Assembly: GCF_003122485.1 (NCBI RefSeq)
Contig: NZ_JRFU01000008.1
Span: forward strand, 1-52,072
DNA length: 52,072 nucleotides
Direction of reading: 5' to 3'
Source: Eubacterium ramulus
Lineage (GTDB): Bacteria; Bacillota; Clostridia; Lachnospirales; Lachnospiraceae
Shown piece after piece: positions 1 to 8,779 of the stretch. The first letter of the stretch is position 1, and every line of letters starts with the position of its first letter. The notes beneath the pieces are model-generated. The model was not told the origin of the DNA and made no database searches. It worked only from the letters and a program-made list of their open reading frames with translations. The position numbers and the translations under genes are program-made.

Positions 1-30
1 CTTGCGCTGACCAGAATCACGCACCAAGTC

Positions 31-780
31 TCACGTGCGTTCGACTTGAGCATCGATCCATGCCATATGTTCTGCAATTTCTACTTCTTCCCCGTATGTT
101 CCAGTGAACCGTTCCACTGCCTGCATTCCAATCATCCAGTAATGGCAGGTGTCATCTTCCTGGGCCGGCAGATGATACAAAACGATCCGGTCTGCATCCA
201 GTGCGTGAATACACTCCATTCCGCTCTCACTGCCAAGCTGATACAGATTCACAAAGGCAATATCGATATGATATGCATAACGATGAAATGCTGTCGCATC
301 TTCCACACTAAGGACACCGTCTCCGGACACAAAAAATGCTTCGTTTCCCATTTTGACCAAAAATGTCTCATGTGGATCGTTTTTCCACGGTTCTCCACCG
401 TCATGAATGGTCCGTCTGGTGATGATCTCTGCATTTTTAATGTGTATGCGACACATGTCCTCCCCAAGGTCATGAACCTCTGCATGGGAGGCTTCCCAGT
501 CCGGTGCATATACGGTAAGCTGCCGTCCACGCTCTGCCATCTGACTGCAATATGCCGCCGTCAGCTGTTCCTGATAATGATCCGGATGCAGATGGGTAAA
601 AAGCAATCCGTCTACTTGCTGCAAAATTCCACGGCATTGCTTCAAATCCGCCATCCACGCCTCCGGCATGGCAGACATTCCGACTTTACTTCCATCATAA
701 ATGCCATCGATCAGAATACCGGTGCCGTTCCGGTAAAAGAACAGACCGGCATTTCCGATATGAAAAATAGCTGTTTCCAT
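31..780 (-). CDS. MBL-fold metallohydrolase
   Basis: A 249-residue protein of the metallo-beta-lactamase superfamily. The zinc-binding signature HLHPDH lies near residue 62, and a later Asp (SGDG, near 152) and a C-terminal His (YHLP) supply further metal ligands. There is no signal peptide or membrane segment, so it should be cytoplasmic. The start follows a GGGAG ribosome site. It is the last visible gene of the minus-strand acetoin/4-hydroxybutyrate operon, about 80 bp after lplA. Family members hydrolyse esters, thioesters or lactones. A housekeeping thioesterase or lactonase role in this operon is possible but unproven. The assignment to superfamily is firm and the substrate is unknown. 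Confidence 0.85.
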   Translation of the reverse strand: METAIFHIGNAGLFFYRNGTGILIDGIYDGSKVGMSAMPEAWMADLKQCRGILQQVDGLLFTHLHPDHYQEQLTAAYCSQMAERGRQLTVYAPDWEASHAEVHDLGEDMCRIHIKNAEIITRRTIHDGGEPWKNDPHETFLVKMGNEAFFVSGDGVLSVEDATAFHRYAYHIDIAFVNLYQLGSESGMECIHALDADRIVLYHLPAQEDDTCHYWMIGMQAVERFTGTYGEEVEIAEHMAWIDAQVERT

Positions 781-857
781 CTCATTCTCCCTACTGATGA
801 TTCTGCCAGACTTAACTTGCAGGTCTACTCAAGATAAACTGACATATTCTAATAAAA

Positions 858-1859
858 TTACTCTGTCAGCAGGCAAATAAAGGCATCTTTATCCAGATGA
901 CTGTAGCAGGATTCCAGATCAAAATCTTTCAGGCGCTCTGCCAGTGCCTCTGGCTGCAACGAACATCCCTTTAAGGTCTCCTGTAATTCTTCCGTATCAC
1001 CATTTCCAAAATAATCGCCAAAACTGCGATATGCGGTAATACATCCGTGTTCTACATTCATACTGATCTCAATCTGTCCACACCCTTCAATTCTGCGCTT
1101 TTTCTGTACAGAGAACTCCGGTGATGCGCCGTAATTCCATTCCCAGGTATTGTAACGTTCTTCCTGAATCTGCTGAATGCGTTTTAATTCTTCTTCACTC
1201 AGATGATGGATTTCCACGTCTTCGCCCTGAACCATGTACTGTTTTAAAATATTTTTAAAGGTCTCCATGTCCATATCCGCCGGTGCGTACGGTTTGATAT
1301 TCGTCACACGGCTTTTGACTGATTTAAAGCCTTTGGATTCGTATTTGTCACTGGAAACCTGCAGCGCTTTTGATACCACAGACAGATCCGAATCAAACAT
1401 CAGTGTTCCATGGTGCATGATTCTTCCATGCTTGATATACTGGGAATTGCCGGAAAATTTCTTTCCGTCGATGGTGATATCATTTCTTCCACTGACTTCT
1501 GCCTTTACTCCGATCTGCTCCAATGTGTTAACTACTGGTGTACAAAATGCATGCAGATTTAATGTTTCCATATCTCCGGTATCCGCGATAAAGGTAAAAT
1601 TCACATTTCCCATGTCATGATAAACTGCCCCGCCCCCGGACAATCTGCGTACTACCGTGATCCCATGCTCTCTGACATATGTCTGATTAATCTCCTGTGC
1701 CGTATTCTGATGTTTGCCCACGACGATGGTATTATGATTCTGCCATAGCCAGAAATACTCTCTATCATTCGGCATTTCGTCAAATACATACTGCTCCAGC
1801 GCCAGATTAAATCTCGGATCATTTGAGTTACTCTCGATAAAAACTACTTTTTTTCCCAT
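858..1859 (-). CDS. lplA: Lipoate-protein ligase A
   Basis: Attaches lipoic acid, through lipoyl-AMP, to the lysine of lipoyl domains. The family fingerprint RRLSGGGAVYHDMGN is present near residues 70-84, along with the HGTLMF segment and a C-terminal accessory domain, giving about 333 residues as in LplA proteins. I placed the start at 1859, preceded by AAAGGAGAAG, rather than at an upstream in-frame ATG at 1919 that has no good ribosome site. It lies in the same operon as the E2 and E3 genes, each of which has a lipoyl domain. Its obvious job is therefore to lipoylate those two proteins with scavenged lipoate. Confidence 0.93.
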   Translation of the reverse strand: MGKKVVFIESNSNDPRFNLALEQYVFDEMPNDREYFWLWQNHNTIVVGKHQNTAQEINQTYVREHGITVVRRLSGGGAVYHDMGNVNFTFIADTGDMETLNLHAFCTPVVNTLEQIGVKAEVSGRNDITIDGKKFSGNSQYIKHGRIMHHGTLMFDSDLSVVSKALQVSSDKYESKGFKSVKSRVTNIKPYAPADMDMETFKNILKQYMVQGEDVEIHHLSEEELKRIQQIQEERYNTWEWNYGASPEFSVQKKRRIEGCGQIEISMNVEHGCITAYRSFGDYFGNGDTEELQETLKGCSLQPEALAERLKDFDLESCYSHLDKDAFICLLTE

Positions 1860-2013
1860 GTCTTCTCCTTTAGTCTTCCTTTTATTGCCATTTTTTAACA
1901 GGAAATTATCCGTCTTCACTCGGGTTTATTTTATCATACATTCCATATATGTTCGATAGTTTTTTCGTAAATTTCCAAATTGCAAAAGTTCTCCTATCAG
2001 ATTCTCAATACTG

Positions 2014-2047
2014 CAAAAGGAACCATCGCTGCCGATGGTTCCTTTTG
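2014..2047 (-). terminator. Intrinsic terminator after cat2
   Basis: A perfect 15-bp inverted repeat with a 4-nt loop. Its core is a GGAACCATCG stem flanked by A4 on one side and T4 on the other, the shape of a bidirectional Rho-independent terminator. It lies just downstream of the CoA-transferase gene on the minus strand and upstream of lplA. It may lower, rather than abolish, expression of lplA and the MBL gene relative to the dehydrogenase genes. Confidence 0.65.
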
Positions 2048-2057
2048 GATAGAGGGT

Positions 2058-2117
2058 TAGATAAGGGTTTTGAATATACTCATCTGTTATCAGAGAGGGA
2101 TGGCGTCCTTTTCTGAA
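2058..2117 (-). pseudogene. Fragment resembling the N-terminus of the 4-hydroxybutyrate dehydrogenase
   Basis: Within a short open frame (1926-2162) that overlaps the end of the CoA-transferase gene, about 20 residues read FRKGRHPSLITDEYIQNPYL. They align without gaps to FKPGKGDLVITNEYIYNPYF near the start of the dehydrogenase at 3541-4653, with 10 of 20 identical and an 11-base identical DNA stretch inside. The rest of the frame shows no such match and runs into the terminator hairpin. It looks like a relic of a partial duplication, not a functional gene. Chance resemblance cannot be excluded for so short a match. Confidence 0.45.
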
Positions 2118-2127
2118 ACTCATATAT

Positions 2128-3438
2128 TCAATCTTCCAGTTTGCAGCGAAATCTGTTTTCATACTCCTGTTTCAGACTTTCTCTGAACGCAGGCGCTGCG
2201 ATATGAATCAACTGGCGTGCACGCTCTTTTAACGTACAACCATGCAATTTTGCTATTCCATATTCTGTTACGACATAATCCACATCACATCTGGATGTCG
2301 TAACTGCTGCTCCTTCGGCAAGCAGCGGTACGATTTTGGAAATGGTTCCTTTTGCAGCAGTGGCAGGCATTGCCATAATCGTTCTGCCGCCTTTTGACAT
2401 ATTGGCTCCACGTACAAAATCAACCTGACCACCGACACCGGAGATCTGTTTTAAGCCTACAGACTCGGAACAGACCTGTCCCATCAGATCCACTTCCACA
2501 CAGGAATTGATAGATACCACATTGTCATTCTGGCAGATGACTCTCGGATCATTTACAATATCCACCGGTTTCATCTGAACCATCGGATTATTATCTACAA
2601 AATCATATAATTTCTTTGTTCCCATCAGGAACGTTGCCACGCACTGACCTTTGTCAATCTGTTTGCATTTGTTGGTAATAACACCCGCATTGATCAGATC
2701 AACTACACCATCGGAAAACATTTCCGAATGGATACCAAGATTTTTTTTATTTTTTAAAAACATCAAAACCGCATCTGGAATCGCTCCGATTCCAAGCTGC
2801 AGACAATCGCCGTCTTTTACCAGAGATGCTATATGCTCTCCAATCTTTTTCTGCACTTCACCGATCTTTGGTGGCTGAAGTTCAATCAGATCAGTATTTA
2901 CCGGGACAATGTAATCCAGCTCAGATACATGGATAAAATTATCTCCCATGGCTCTTGGCATTTTTTCATTCACCTGTGCAATCCGAATAGCCGCACACTC
3001 AGCTGCCGCTTTGGTATAATCACAGGATACTCCCAGAGAACAGTAACCATGTTCGTCTGGCGCACTGACCTGAAGCAGTGCTACGTCTACATGCATGTCC
3101 TTACGAAGCAAATCCGGCACTTCAGAGAAGAAAACCGGCGTAAAATCTGCACGTCCTTCCTCTACTGCCTGTCTGGTAGTTCCTCCGACAAACAATGCAT
3201 TATGTCGAAAATGTTTTTCCATCTCCGGTGCGCAGTAACCGGCTTTTCCCATAGCAACCATATGTACCACTTCTATCTCTTTCCAGTCATATTTTTCAGC
3301 TGCTTCTGTCATTGCATCTGTGAGAACGACCGGTTCTGCGCAGGCATGCGCTACAACGACACGATCTCCGGAATGGATGTGGGATACTGCTTCTTTTGCC
3401 GTACAGATTTTTTGTTTATATACTTCTTTCCAGTTCAT
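2128..3438 (-). CDS. cat2: 4-hydroxybutyrate CoA-transferase (Cat2/AbfT type)
   Basis: Transfers CoA from acetyl-CoA (or butyryl-CoA) to 4-hydroxybutyrate. The 436-residue length and whole-length pattern match clostridial Cat2. Diagnostic segments include HFRHNALFVGG (near 76), LQLGIGAIPDAV (near 213), KKNLGIHSEM with the expected catalytic Glu at about 239, QVCSESVGLKQISGVGGQ, and the C-terminal TSRCDVDYVVTEYG. It is cytoplasmic. A ribosome site (GGGGAG) precedes the ATG. It lies 102 bp after the 4-hydroxybutyrate dehydrogenase gene on the same strand. The family call is strong. In this operon, acetyl-CoA made by the dehydrogenase complex is the natural CoA donor. Confidence 0.92.
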   Translation of the reverse strand: MNWKEVYKQKICTAKEAVSHIHSGDRVVVAHACAEPVVLTDAMTEAAEKYDWKEIEVVHMVAMGKAGYCAPEMEKHFRHNALFVGGTTRQAVEEGRADFTPVFFSEVPDLLRKDMHVDVALLQVSAPDEHGYCSLGVSCDYTKAAAECAAIRIAQVNEKMPRAMGDNFIHVSELDYIVPVNTDLIELQPPKIGEVQKKIGEHIASLVKDGDCLQLGIGAIPDAVLMFLKNKKNLGIHSEMFSDGVVDLINAGVITNKCKQIDKGQCVATFLMGTKKLYDFVDNNPMVQMKPVDIVNDPRVICQNDNVVSINSCVEVDLMGQVCSESVGLKQISGVGGQVDFVRGANMSKGGRTIMAMPATAAKGTISKIVPLLAEGAAVTTSRCDVDYVVTEYGIAKLHGCTLKERARQLIHIAAPAFRESLKQEYENRFRCKLED

Positions 3439-3540
3439 AAAAACTCCCCATTTCTTGCAGAACCCATTACTACTGATTTTTCTTATAAACCTGGCAAACG
3501 AAACACTTGATTTCGTCCGCCGGGTTTGTTCCTGTTTTTA

Positions 3541-4653
3541 TCAGTAAAGTTCTCGATATATTTTGATCAGTCTGTCTCTGTCTAACGGCACGAAGTTATT
3601 TGCCAGCAGACGCTGCTGATTTTCCAGTACAGAATCTGCAAATTCTTCAATCTCAGACTCCTTCATGCCATACTCATGTAATGTTTTTTTCTGGATGATC
3701 ACATTTAACAGTTTCTCCAGCTCCTCATAGACATCTTTCTCATCGCATCCAAGAATATGTGCAATAAATTTATTCAGAACTGCGATCTCCCCATCGGTTT
3801 TCAGTTCCATATAATTTTTCATAACTCCGGTAAACATCGCATAATTGGATTCTCCATGTGCCACATGATAAGTAGCACCCAACGGATAGCTCATTGCATG
3901 AACGGCTGCACAACCTGCATTTGCAAAGGCAATGCCCGCATAGTTAGAAGCCATCAGAAACTGGCTGAGCAGCGCAATCCGTGCCTCTTTTCCTTTTTCT
4001 GCAATTTCTTTATAACCATTTAAGATCATGCTGATCGCCTGATAGCCAAGCAGCCTTGTTGTCTCATTTCCCTTCGGGGAAAGGCTGGACTCAATGGCAT
4101 GGATCAGTGCATCAATAGAACTTGTTGCAAATACACCAAACGGAAGTCCTTCCAACAACTCTGGAATGAGTACGGCGGTATCGGCATACATCTGATCCAC
4201 TGCCAGACCTTTTTTGGTTCCTCTGCTGTTTAACGCAAGGATGGAAATGTTGGTCACTTCGGAACCCGTTCCACAAGTGGTCGGAATCAAAATCAGTTCT
4301 TTATTTTTTACCGGTGGGATTTTGCCGTCATACAGATCCAGAACCGGGGAAACTGTCCGTAACGCAAACAGCTTAGAAATATCAATAACGGTTCCGCCAC
4401 CGATGGCAATGACACGTTTATGTTCCCCTTTGATATCCTTATACATCGCTTCTACCATGTCATCGGATGGCTCCCCTGCACCGTATTTTTCCTGAAAGAT
4501 CACATCACATTCCAGATTCATCTGTCCGAAATACGGATTGTAAATATACTCATTTGTGATAACCAGATCTCCTTTGCCCGGTTTGAATTCATCTACAAAT
4601 TCCTTTACAGTATCATATTTAAAAATGGTTGGTTTTAACATTAATTCCTGCAT
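3541..4653 (-). CDS. 4hbD: 4-hydroxybutyrate dehydrogenase (iron-containing alcohol dehydrogenase)
   Basis: NAD(P)H-linked interconversion of succinate semialdehyde and 4-hydroxybutyrate. The 370-residue protein closely follows remembered C. kluyveri 4HbD along its length: VFQEKYG(A)GEPSD, IAIGGGTVIDISK for nucleotide binding, PTTCGTGSEVTN, SSIDALIHAIE with metal-ligand Asp and His, and HAMSYPLGATYHVAHGE with the remaining metal-binding His residues. It ends in the characteristic ENQQRLLANN. The start has an AAAGGAG site. It is 21 bp from lpdA, so it is co-transcribed with the acetoin-type complex. NADH generated by E3 could be consumed here. Another short hydroxy-aldehyde substrate is conceivable. 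Confidence 0.92.
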   Translation of the reverse strand: MQELMLKPTIFKYDTVKEFVDEFKPGKGDLVITNEYIYNPYFGQMNLECDVIFQEKYGAGEPSDDMVEAMYKDIKGEHKRVIAIGGGTVIDISKLFALRTVSPVLDLYDGKIPPVKNKELILIPTTCGTGSEVTNISILALNSRGTKKGLAVDQMYADTAVLIPELLEGLPFGVFATSSIDALIHAIESSLSPKGNETTRLLGYQAISMILNGYKEIAEKGKEARIALLSQFLMASNYAGIAFANAGCAAVHAMSYPLGATYHVAHGESNYAMFTGVMKNYMELKTDGEIAVLNKFIAHILGCDEKDVYEELEKLLNVIIQKKTLHEYGMKESEIEEFADSVLENQQRLLANNFVPLDRDRLIKIYRELY

Positions 4654-4674
4654 TTGTTCTCCTTTCGCCGATGC

Positions 4675-6414
4675 TTAAAAGTTAATAGCCCGGCCATAGA
4701 AAGCTGCCATAAATGCCTCCGGCATTGCCTCAGAAACTGTCGGATGCGGATGGATGGCTCCGATCACTTCCTCAGCAGTTGCTTCCAGATTCATTGCTAC
4801 AGAGATCTCTCCGATCATATCTGTCACATGTTTTCCGTACAGATGTACACCAAGAATCTCTCCCAGTTCTTTATCCAGGATCACTTTTACAATTCCGTCG
4901 GTGTCTCCCTCTACCAGAGATTTGCCGTTTGCCATCATCGGGAATTTGCCAACCTGAATGTCATAGCCTTTTTCTTTTGCCTGTTTCTCTGTCAGACCGA
5001 TGCAGGCAATTTCCGGATCAAGATAGATACAGGATGGGATTCTGCCGTAATCCATTTCATGATCAGCTTCACCACAAATGTCTGCCACTGCAACAAAACC
5101 TTCGTGGGATGCGGTATGTGCCAGCATAACTTTTCCATTGACATCACCGATGGCATAGATATTCGGAATATTTGTATGCATATGACCGTCTGTCTTGATT
5201 GCTTTTTTCTCAAATTCGATGCCGATGCCCTCTGTATTCAGCCCGTCGGTATTTGCCACACGTCCGACCGCCATCAGTACCACTTCTGCCTCTACAGCTT
5301 TCTGTTCTCCGTTGTATTCATAAATCACGCTGTTATCTTTTACTTTCTGTACTTTTGCACCGTTGCAGAATACCACACCGTTTTTCTCCATACGTTTTTT
5401 CGCCATATCGGATACTTCTTCATCTACCATTGGCAGGATGTGATCCATCAGCTCCAGAACGGTTACTTTGGAACCAAGGTGTGAAAATACATGTGCAAAC
5501 TCAATTCCGATTACACCACCGCCGATGATTGCGATGGACTCCGGAAGCTTATCTATATTTAATGCTTCGCGGCTTGTGATTACATTTGTATTGCCTTCCA
5601 GCGGAATAAACGGCGGCATAAATGTGTTGGAACCGGTAGCAATAATGAAGTAATCAGATGTATAAGTTTTTCCTTCTACTTCGATGGTATGTGTATCCAC
5701 AAAGGAAGCATGACCGTTGATGATCGATACTTTATTCGCGCGTAACAATCCCTGTACGCCGGTTGTCAACGTCGTTACTACACCGTTTTTGCGATCCTGC
5801 AGCTTCTTCATATCTACTTTTAATGCAGATTGATCTACTCCGAAAATTGCAAATTTCTCTGCTTCTTTCATCTCGGTATACAGATTTGCGGTACGAACCA
5901 ATGTCTTTGTCGGGATACATCCCTCATTCAGACATACACCGCCAAAATGTTTTGCTTCCACAATGGCTGTTTTCTTGCCGGACTGAGCAGATTTGATTGC
6001 TGTCTCATAACCGCCAGGGCCAGCACCGATCACGATCACTTCGTAATCGTATGTTCCGGAAGCTGCTGTCGGAGCCGGTGTCGGTTCTGCTGCTTTTGCA
6101 GGTGCTTCTTCCTGTACCGGAGCCGGTACATCCACCTCTGCGCCTGCTGCCGCCAGTGCTGCGTCCGCATCCTCGCCCGGATCGCCGACAACGGCGATCG
6201 GGGTGAATACGTCAGCAGTTTCACCTTCTGCAAGGACAATTTTTAATACGGTTCCATCTGCGGTAGCTTCTACCGGCATCGTTGTTTTATCTGTATTGAT
6301 TTCAAAAAGGACTTCACCCTTTTTGATGCTTTCGCCTTCTTTTCTGTGCCATTTTACCAACTCGCCTTCATCCATATTGAAACCGAGTTTTGGCATAATG
6401 ATTACTTCTGCCAT
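4675..6414 (-). CDS. lpdA: Dihydrolipoyl dehydrogenase (E3) with N-terminal lipoyl domain
   Basis: Reoxidises dihydrolipoamide of E2 and passes electrons to NAD+. Residues 1-80 form a lipoyl domain with the DKT lysine at 43. After an Ala/Pro/Glu-rich linker (about 85-120) comes the FAD motif VIGAGPGG, the redox disulfide GGVCLNEGCIPTK (Cys161/Cys166), the NAD motif IGGGVIGIEFA and the C-terminal HPHPTVSEA with the catalytic His. The length of 579 matches lipoylated E3 forms. The ATG follows GGAGGG. The lipoyl domain is nearly the same as that of E2 (next gene, 9 bp away), suggesting intra-operon duplication. Confidence 0.95.
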   Translation of the reverse strand: MAEVIIMPKLGFNMDEGELVKWHRKEGESIKKGEVLFEINTDKTTMPVEATADGTVLKIVLAEGETADVFTPIAVVGDPGEDADAALAAAGAEVDVPAPVQEEAPAKAAEPTPAPTAASGTYDYEVIVIGAGPGGYETAIKSAQSGKKTAIVEAKHFGGVCLNEGCIPTKTLVRTANLYTEMKEAEKFAIFGVDQSALKVDMKKLQDRKNGVVTTLTTGVQGLLRANKVSIINGHASFVDTHTIEVEGKTYTSDYFIIATGSNTFMPPFIPLEGNTNVITSREALNIDKLPESIAIIGGGVIGIEFAHVFSHLGSKVTVLELMDHILPMVDEEVSDMAKKRMEKNGVVFCNGAKVQKVKDNSVIYEYNGEQKAVEAEVVLMAVGRVANTDGLNTEGIGIEFEKKAIKTDGHMHTNIPNIYAIGDVNGKVMLAHTASHEGFVAVADICGEADHEMDYGRIPSCIYLDPEIACIGLTEKQAKEKGYDIQVGKFPMMANGKSLVEGDTDGIVKVILDKELGEILGVHLYGKHVTDMIGEISVAMNLEATAEEVIGAIHPHPTVSEAMPEAFMAAFYGRAINF

Positions 6415-6423
6415 GACGCCCTC

Positions 6424-7764
6424 CTACAGTAAGATTTTTAACGGATTTTCCAGCAGTTCTTTCATATACTCTACAAACTGAGAAGCTAACAGTCCATCGA
6501 TCAGTCTGTGGTCAACAGAAAGCTGGATGTTCATCATCGGACGGATCACAATCTTATCCTCACCATCTTCTTCGATGACAACTGGTGTCTTACGAACAGA
6601 GCTGATGGAAAGAATTGCTGCCTCTGGCGGATTAATGATCGCAGTAAAGTTGCCGATACCGAACATTCCAAGGTTGGAAATTGAGAACGTTCCGCCTGAA
6701 TACTCCTCCGGTTTCAGATGGCCTTCTTTTGCACGGTCAACCAGATCTCTGTTTTCTTCAGAAATGGCTGTCAGCGTCTTCTCCTGTACATTTTTGATGA
6801 CAGGAACGATCAGACCATTATCACCAGCGACTGCCACACCGATATTGGTACTCTTATATGTCACGATATTGCCATCTACCAGAGAAGAATTAATTCCCGG
6901 GAATTTCTGTAATGCTTTGCTTGCTGCATAAACAAGGATGTCAGATACTGTAATTTTTCTGTCAGATACTTCGTTCATCTGTTTACGGAAAGCAGTCATA
7001 TTTGTTGTATCTACAGCGTCTGTAAAATACAGATGTGGTGCGGTAAATTTGCTCTCAGCAAGTTTATCACCGATAATCTTACGTACTCCCTTGTAAGGAA
7101 CAGAAGAAAGAATCTTCTTGTCCGGATTTTCTGCAGGTGCTGCCGCCGGAGCTGCACTTGCTGCTTTCTCCACATCGGCTTTCATGATCTTGCCATTGAT
7201 GCCGGTTCCTGCTACGGTAGCGAGATCCACACCACTCTTTTCTGCCAGTTTTCTTGCAAGTGGTGATGCTTTGATATCTTTCGCTGTGATGCCGCCTCGG
7301 AAACCTGTTCCTTTGATATCTTTTAAGGATGCAGGATCAATCCCCTCATCTTTTACCAGTTTCTTTGCCTTCGGTGTCAGCTTCAGATCTTTGACATCCA
7401 CTGCCGGAGCTGCTTCTGCGGCTGTTGCAACAAGTGCCGCGTTTTCTTCCTCAGCAGGTGTTGCCGGAGCGCTTCCACCTTCTGCACCCTCACCATAAGC
7501 TGCCAGTGCTGCGTCTGCATCTTCTCCTGCTGCACCAACAACTGCGATCGGAGTAAATACATCTGCATATTCGTTTTCTCCGAGCATTGTTTTTAATAAC
7601 ACACCGTCACCGGTTGCTTCTACCGGCATCGTTGTCTTATCCGTATTTATCTCAAAAAGCACTTCGCCTTTTTTTACTTCTTCGCCGACTGCTTTGCACC
7701 AGCGTACAAGCTGTCCCTCGTCCATATTAAATCCGAGTTTCGGCATACAGATTACTTCTGCCAT
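6424..7764 (-). CDS. acoC: Dihydrolipoamide acyltransferase (E2) of acetoin-type dehydrogenase
   Basis: Core transacylase that moves the acyl group from lipoamide to CoA. Residues 1-80 are a lipoyl domain (Lys43 in DKT), followed by an Ala/Glu-rich hinge. Two peripheral subunit-binding-like modules then follow in tandem (about 129-164 and 167-202), where one is usual in many E2 proteins. The catalytic domain (about 220-446) has the DHRLIDG active site, with His near 419 and Asp near 423. It lies between E1 beta and E3 genes in the standard aco/pdh order. Acetyl is the likely acyl group, inferred from the E1 type. Confidence 0.93.
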   Translation of the reverse strand: MAEVICMPKLGFNMDEGQLVRWCKAVGEEVKKGEVLFEINTDKTTMPVEATGDGVLLKTMLGENEYADVFTPIAVVGAAGEDADAALAAYGEGAEGGSAPATPAEEENAALVATAAEAAPAVDVKDLKLTPKAKKLVKDEGIDPASLKDIKGTGFRGGITAKDIKASPLARKLAEKSGVDLATVAGTGINGKIMKADVEKAASAAPAAAPAENPDKKILSSVPYKGVRKIIGDKLAESKFTAPHLYFTDAVDTTNMTAFRKQMNEVSDRKITVSDILVYAASKALQKFPGINSSLVDGNIVTYKSTNIGVAVAGDNGLIVPVIKNVQEKTLTAISEENRDLVDRAKEGHLKPEEYSGGTFSISNLGMFGIGNFTAIINPPEAAILSISSVRKTPVVIEEDGEDKIVIRPMMNIQLSVDHRLIDGLLASQFVEYMKELLENPLKILL

Positions 7765-7788
7765 TTTTATGTCCTCCCATTTTTATAC

Positions 7789-8763
7789 TTATAACATCTC
7801 TTTGATTGCTGCGTAGATTTTCTTGTCATCCGGAATCAGCGGGAACTCCAGAGCCGGGCTGAATGGAAGCGGAACATCTGCCGTACCGAGACGTTTCACC
7901 GGTGCCTCCAGATCATAGAACACTTCCGGCATAATTCTGGTTGCAATCTCGCCGCTGATACCAAAGCTCTCATGTCCTTCATCTACGATGAGCAGTTTTC
8001 CTGTTTTCTTCACAGATTTGATGATTGTATCTGTATCAAGAGGTACAATAGTTCTCAGATCGATATGATCAACAGAAATGCCTTCTTTCTGTAATTTTTT
8101 AATTGCTTTCTCTGCTTTTACAGTCATGATAGAGTTTGTTACAACTGTAATATCATCACCCTCGGATACCATTCTTGCCTGTCCGAATGGGATGGTATAA
8201 TCTTCATCTTCCGGAACATCAAATTTGGTTGTGTAAAGCATTTTATGCTCGAAAAATACAACCGGGTTGTTGTCGCGGATTGCTGTTTTCAATAAACCTT
8301 TTGCCTCTGCTGCTGTGGACGGAACAACAACTTTCATACCCGGACAGTGAGCAACCCATGCATGGAAAGACTGGGAATGCTGTGCTGCGGAAGAACGTCC
8401 ACCACCGATCGGCATACGGATAACCATCGGAACGCTTACCTGTCCACCGGACATATAAGTGATTTTTGCCATCTGGTTACAGATCTGATCCATACAAACC
8501 ATCATGAAATCACCGAACATCAACTCAATAACCGGGCGAAGTCCACGTAAGGCAGCTCCAACGCCCATGCCGACAAATCCCTGCTCAGAGATCGGTGTAT
8601 CTTTACATCTTAAGTCTCCGTACTTGTCCATCAGACCTTCGGTACATTTGAAGTTTCCACCGAGGAATCCAACATCCTCACCCATATTAAATACAGTGTC
8701 ATCTCTTGCCATTTCTTCATCTAATGCTTCCCGAACGGCATCTCTATACATCATATTTTTCAT
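7789..8763 (-). CDS. acoB: 2-oxo-acid/acetoin dehydrogenase E1 beta subunit
   Basis: Thiamine-diphosphate-dependent E1 component, beta chain, 324 residues, normal for the family. Typical segments are YRDAVREALDEEMARD at the N-terminus, NMGEDVGFLGG, the TPISEQGFVGMGVGAALRG stretch that packs around the cofactor, HSQSFHAW, and the C-terminal transketolase domain with VDHIDLRTIVPLD and DEGHESFGISGEIA. It lies 16 bp after E1 alpha with its own AGGAGG site. It forms a heterotetramer with E1 alpha. Substrate preference between acetoin and pyruvate cannot be read from this chain alone. The operon context and the AcoR-like regulator favour acetoin. Confidence 0.93.
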   Translation of the reverse strand: MKNMMYRDAVREALDEEMARDDTVFNMGEDVGFLGGNFKCTEGLMDKYGDLRCKDTPISEQGFVGMGVGAALRGLRPVIELMFGDFMMVCMDQICNQMAKITYMSGGQVSVPMVIRMPIGGGRSSAAQHSQSFHAWVAHCPGMKVVVPSTAAEAKGLLKTAIRDNNPVVFFEHKMLYTTKFDVPEDEDYTIPFGQARMVSEGDDITVVTNSIMTVKAEKAIKKLQKEGISVDHIDLRTIVPLDTDTIIKSVKKTGKLLIVDEGHESFGISGEIATRIMPEVFYDLEAPVKRLGTADVPLPFSPALEFPLIPDDKKIYAAIKEML

Positions 8764-8779
8764 TTTTCTGTTCCTCCTC

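Noticed and set aside
46-837. Long plus-strand open frames opposite the minus-strand genes
   Set aside because: They are antisense shadows: Cys-, His- and Phe-rich translations without recognisable motifs, while the opposite frames are clear protein families.
1926-2162. A functional 78-codon gene after cat2
   Set aside because: It overlaps cat2, contains the terminator hairpin and has no ribosome site. Only a short relic-like match was kept.
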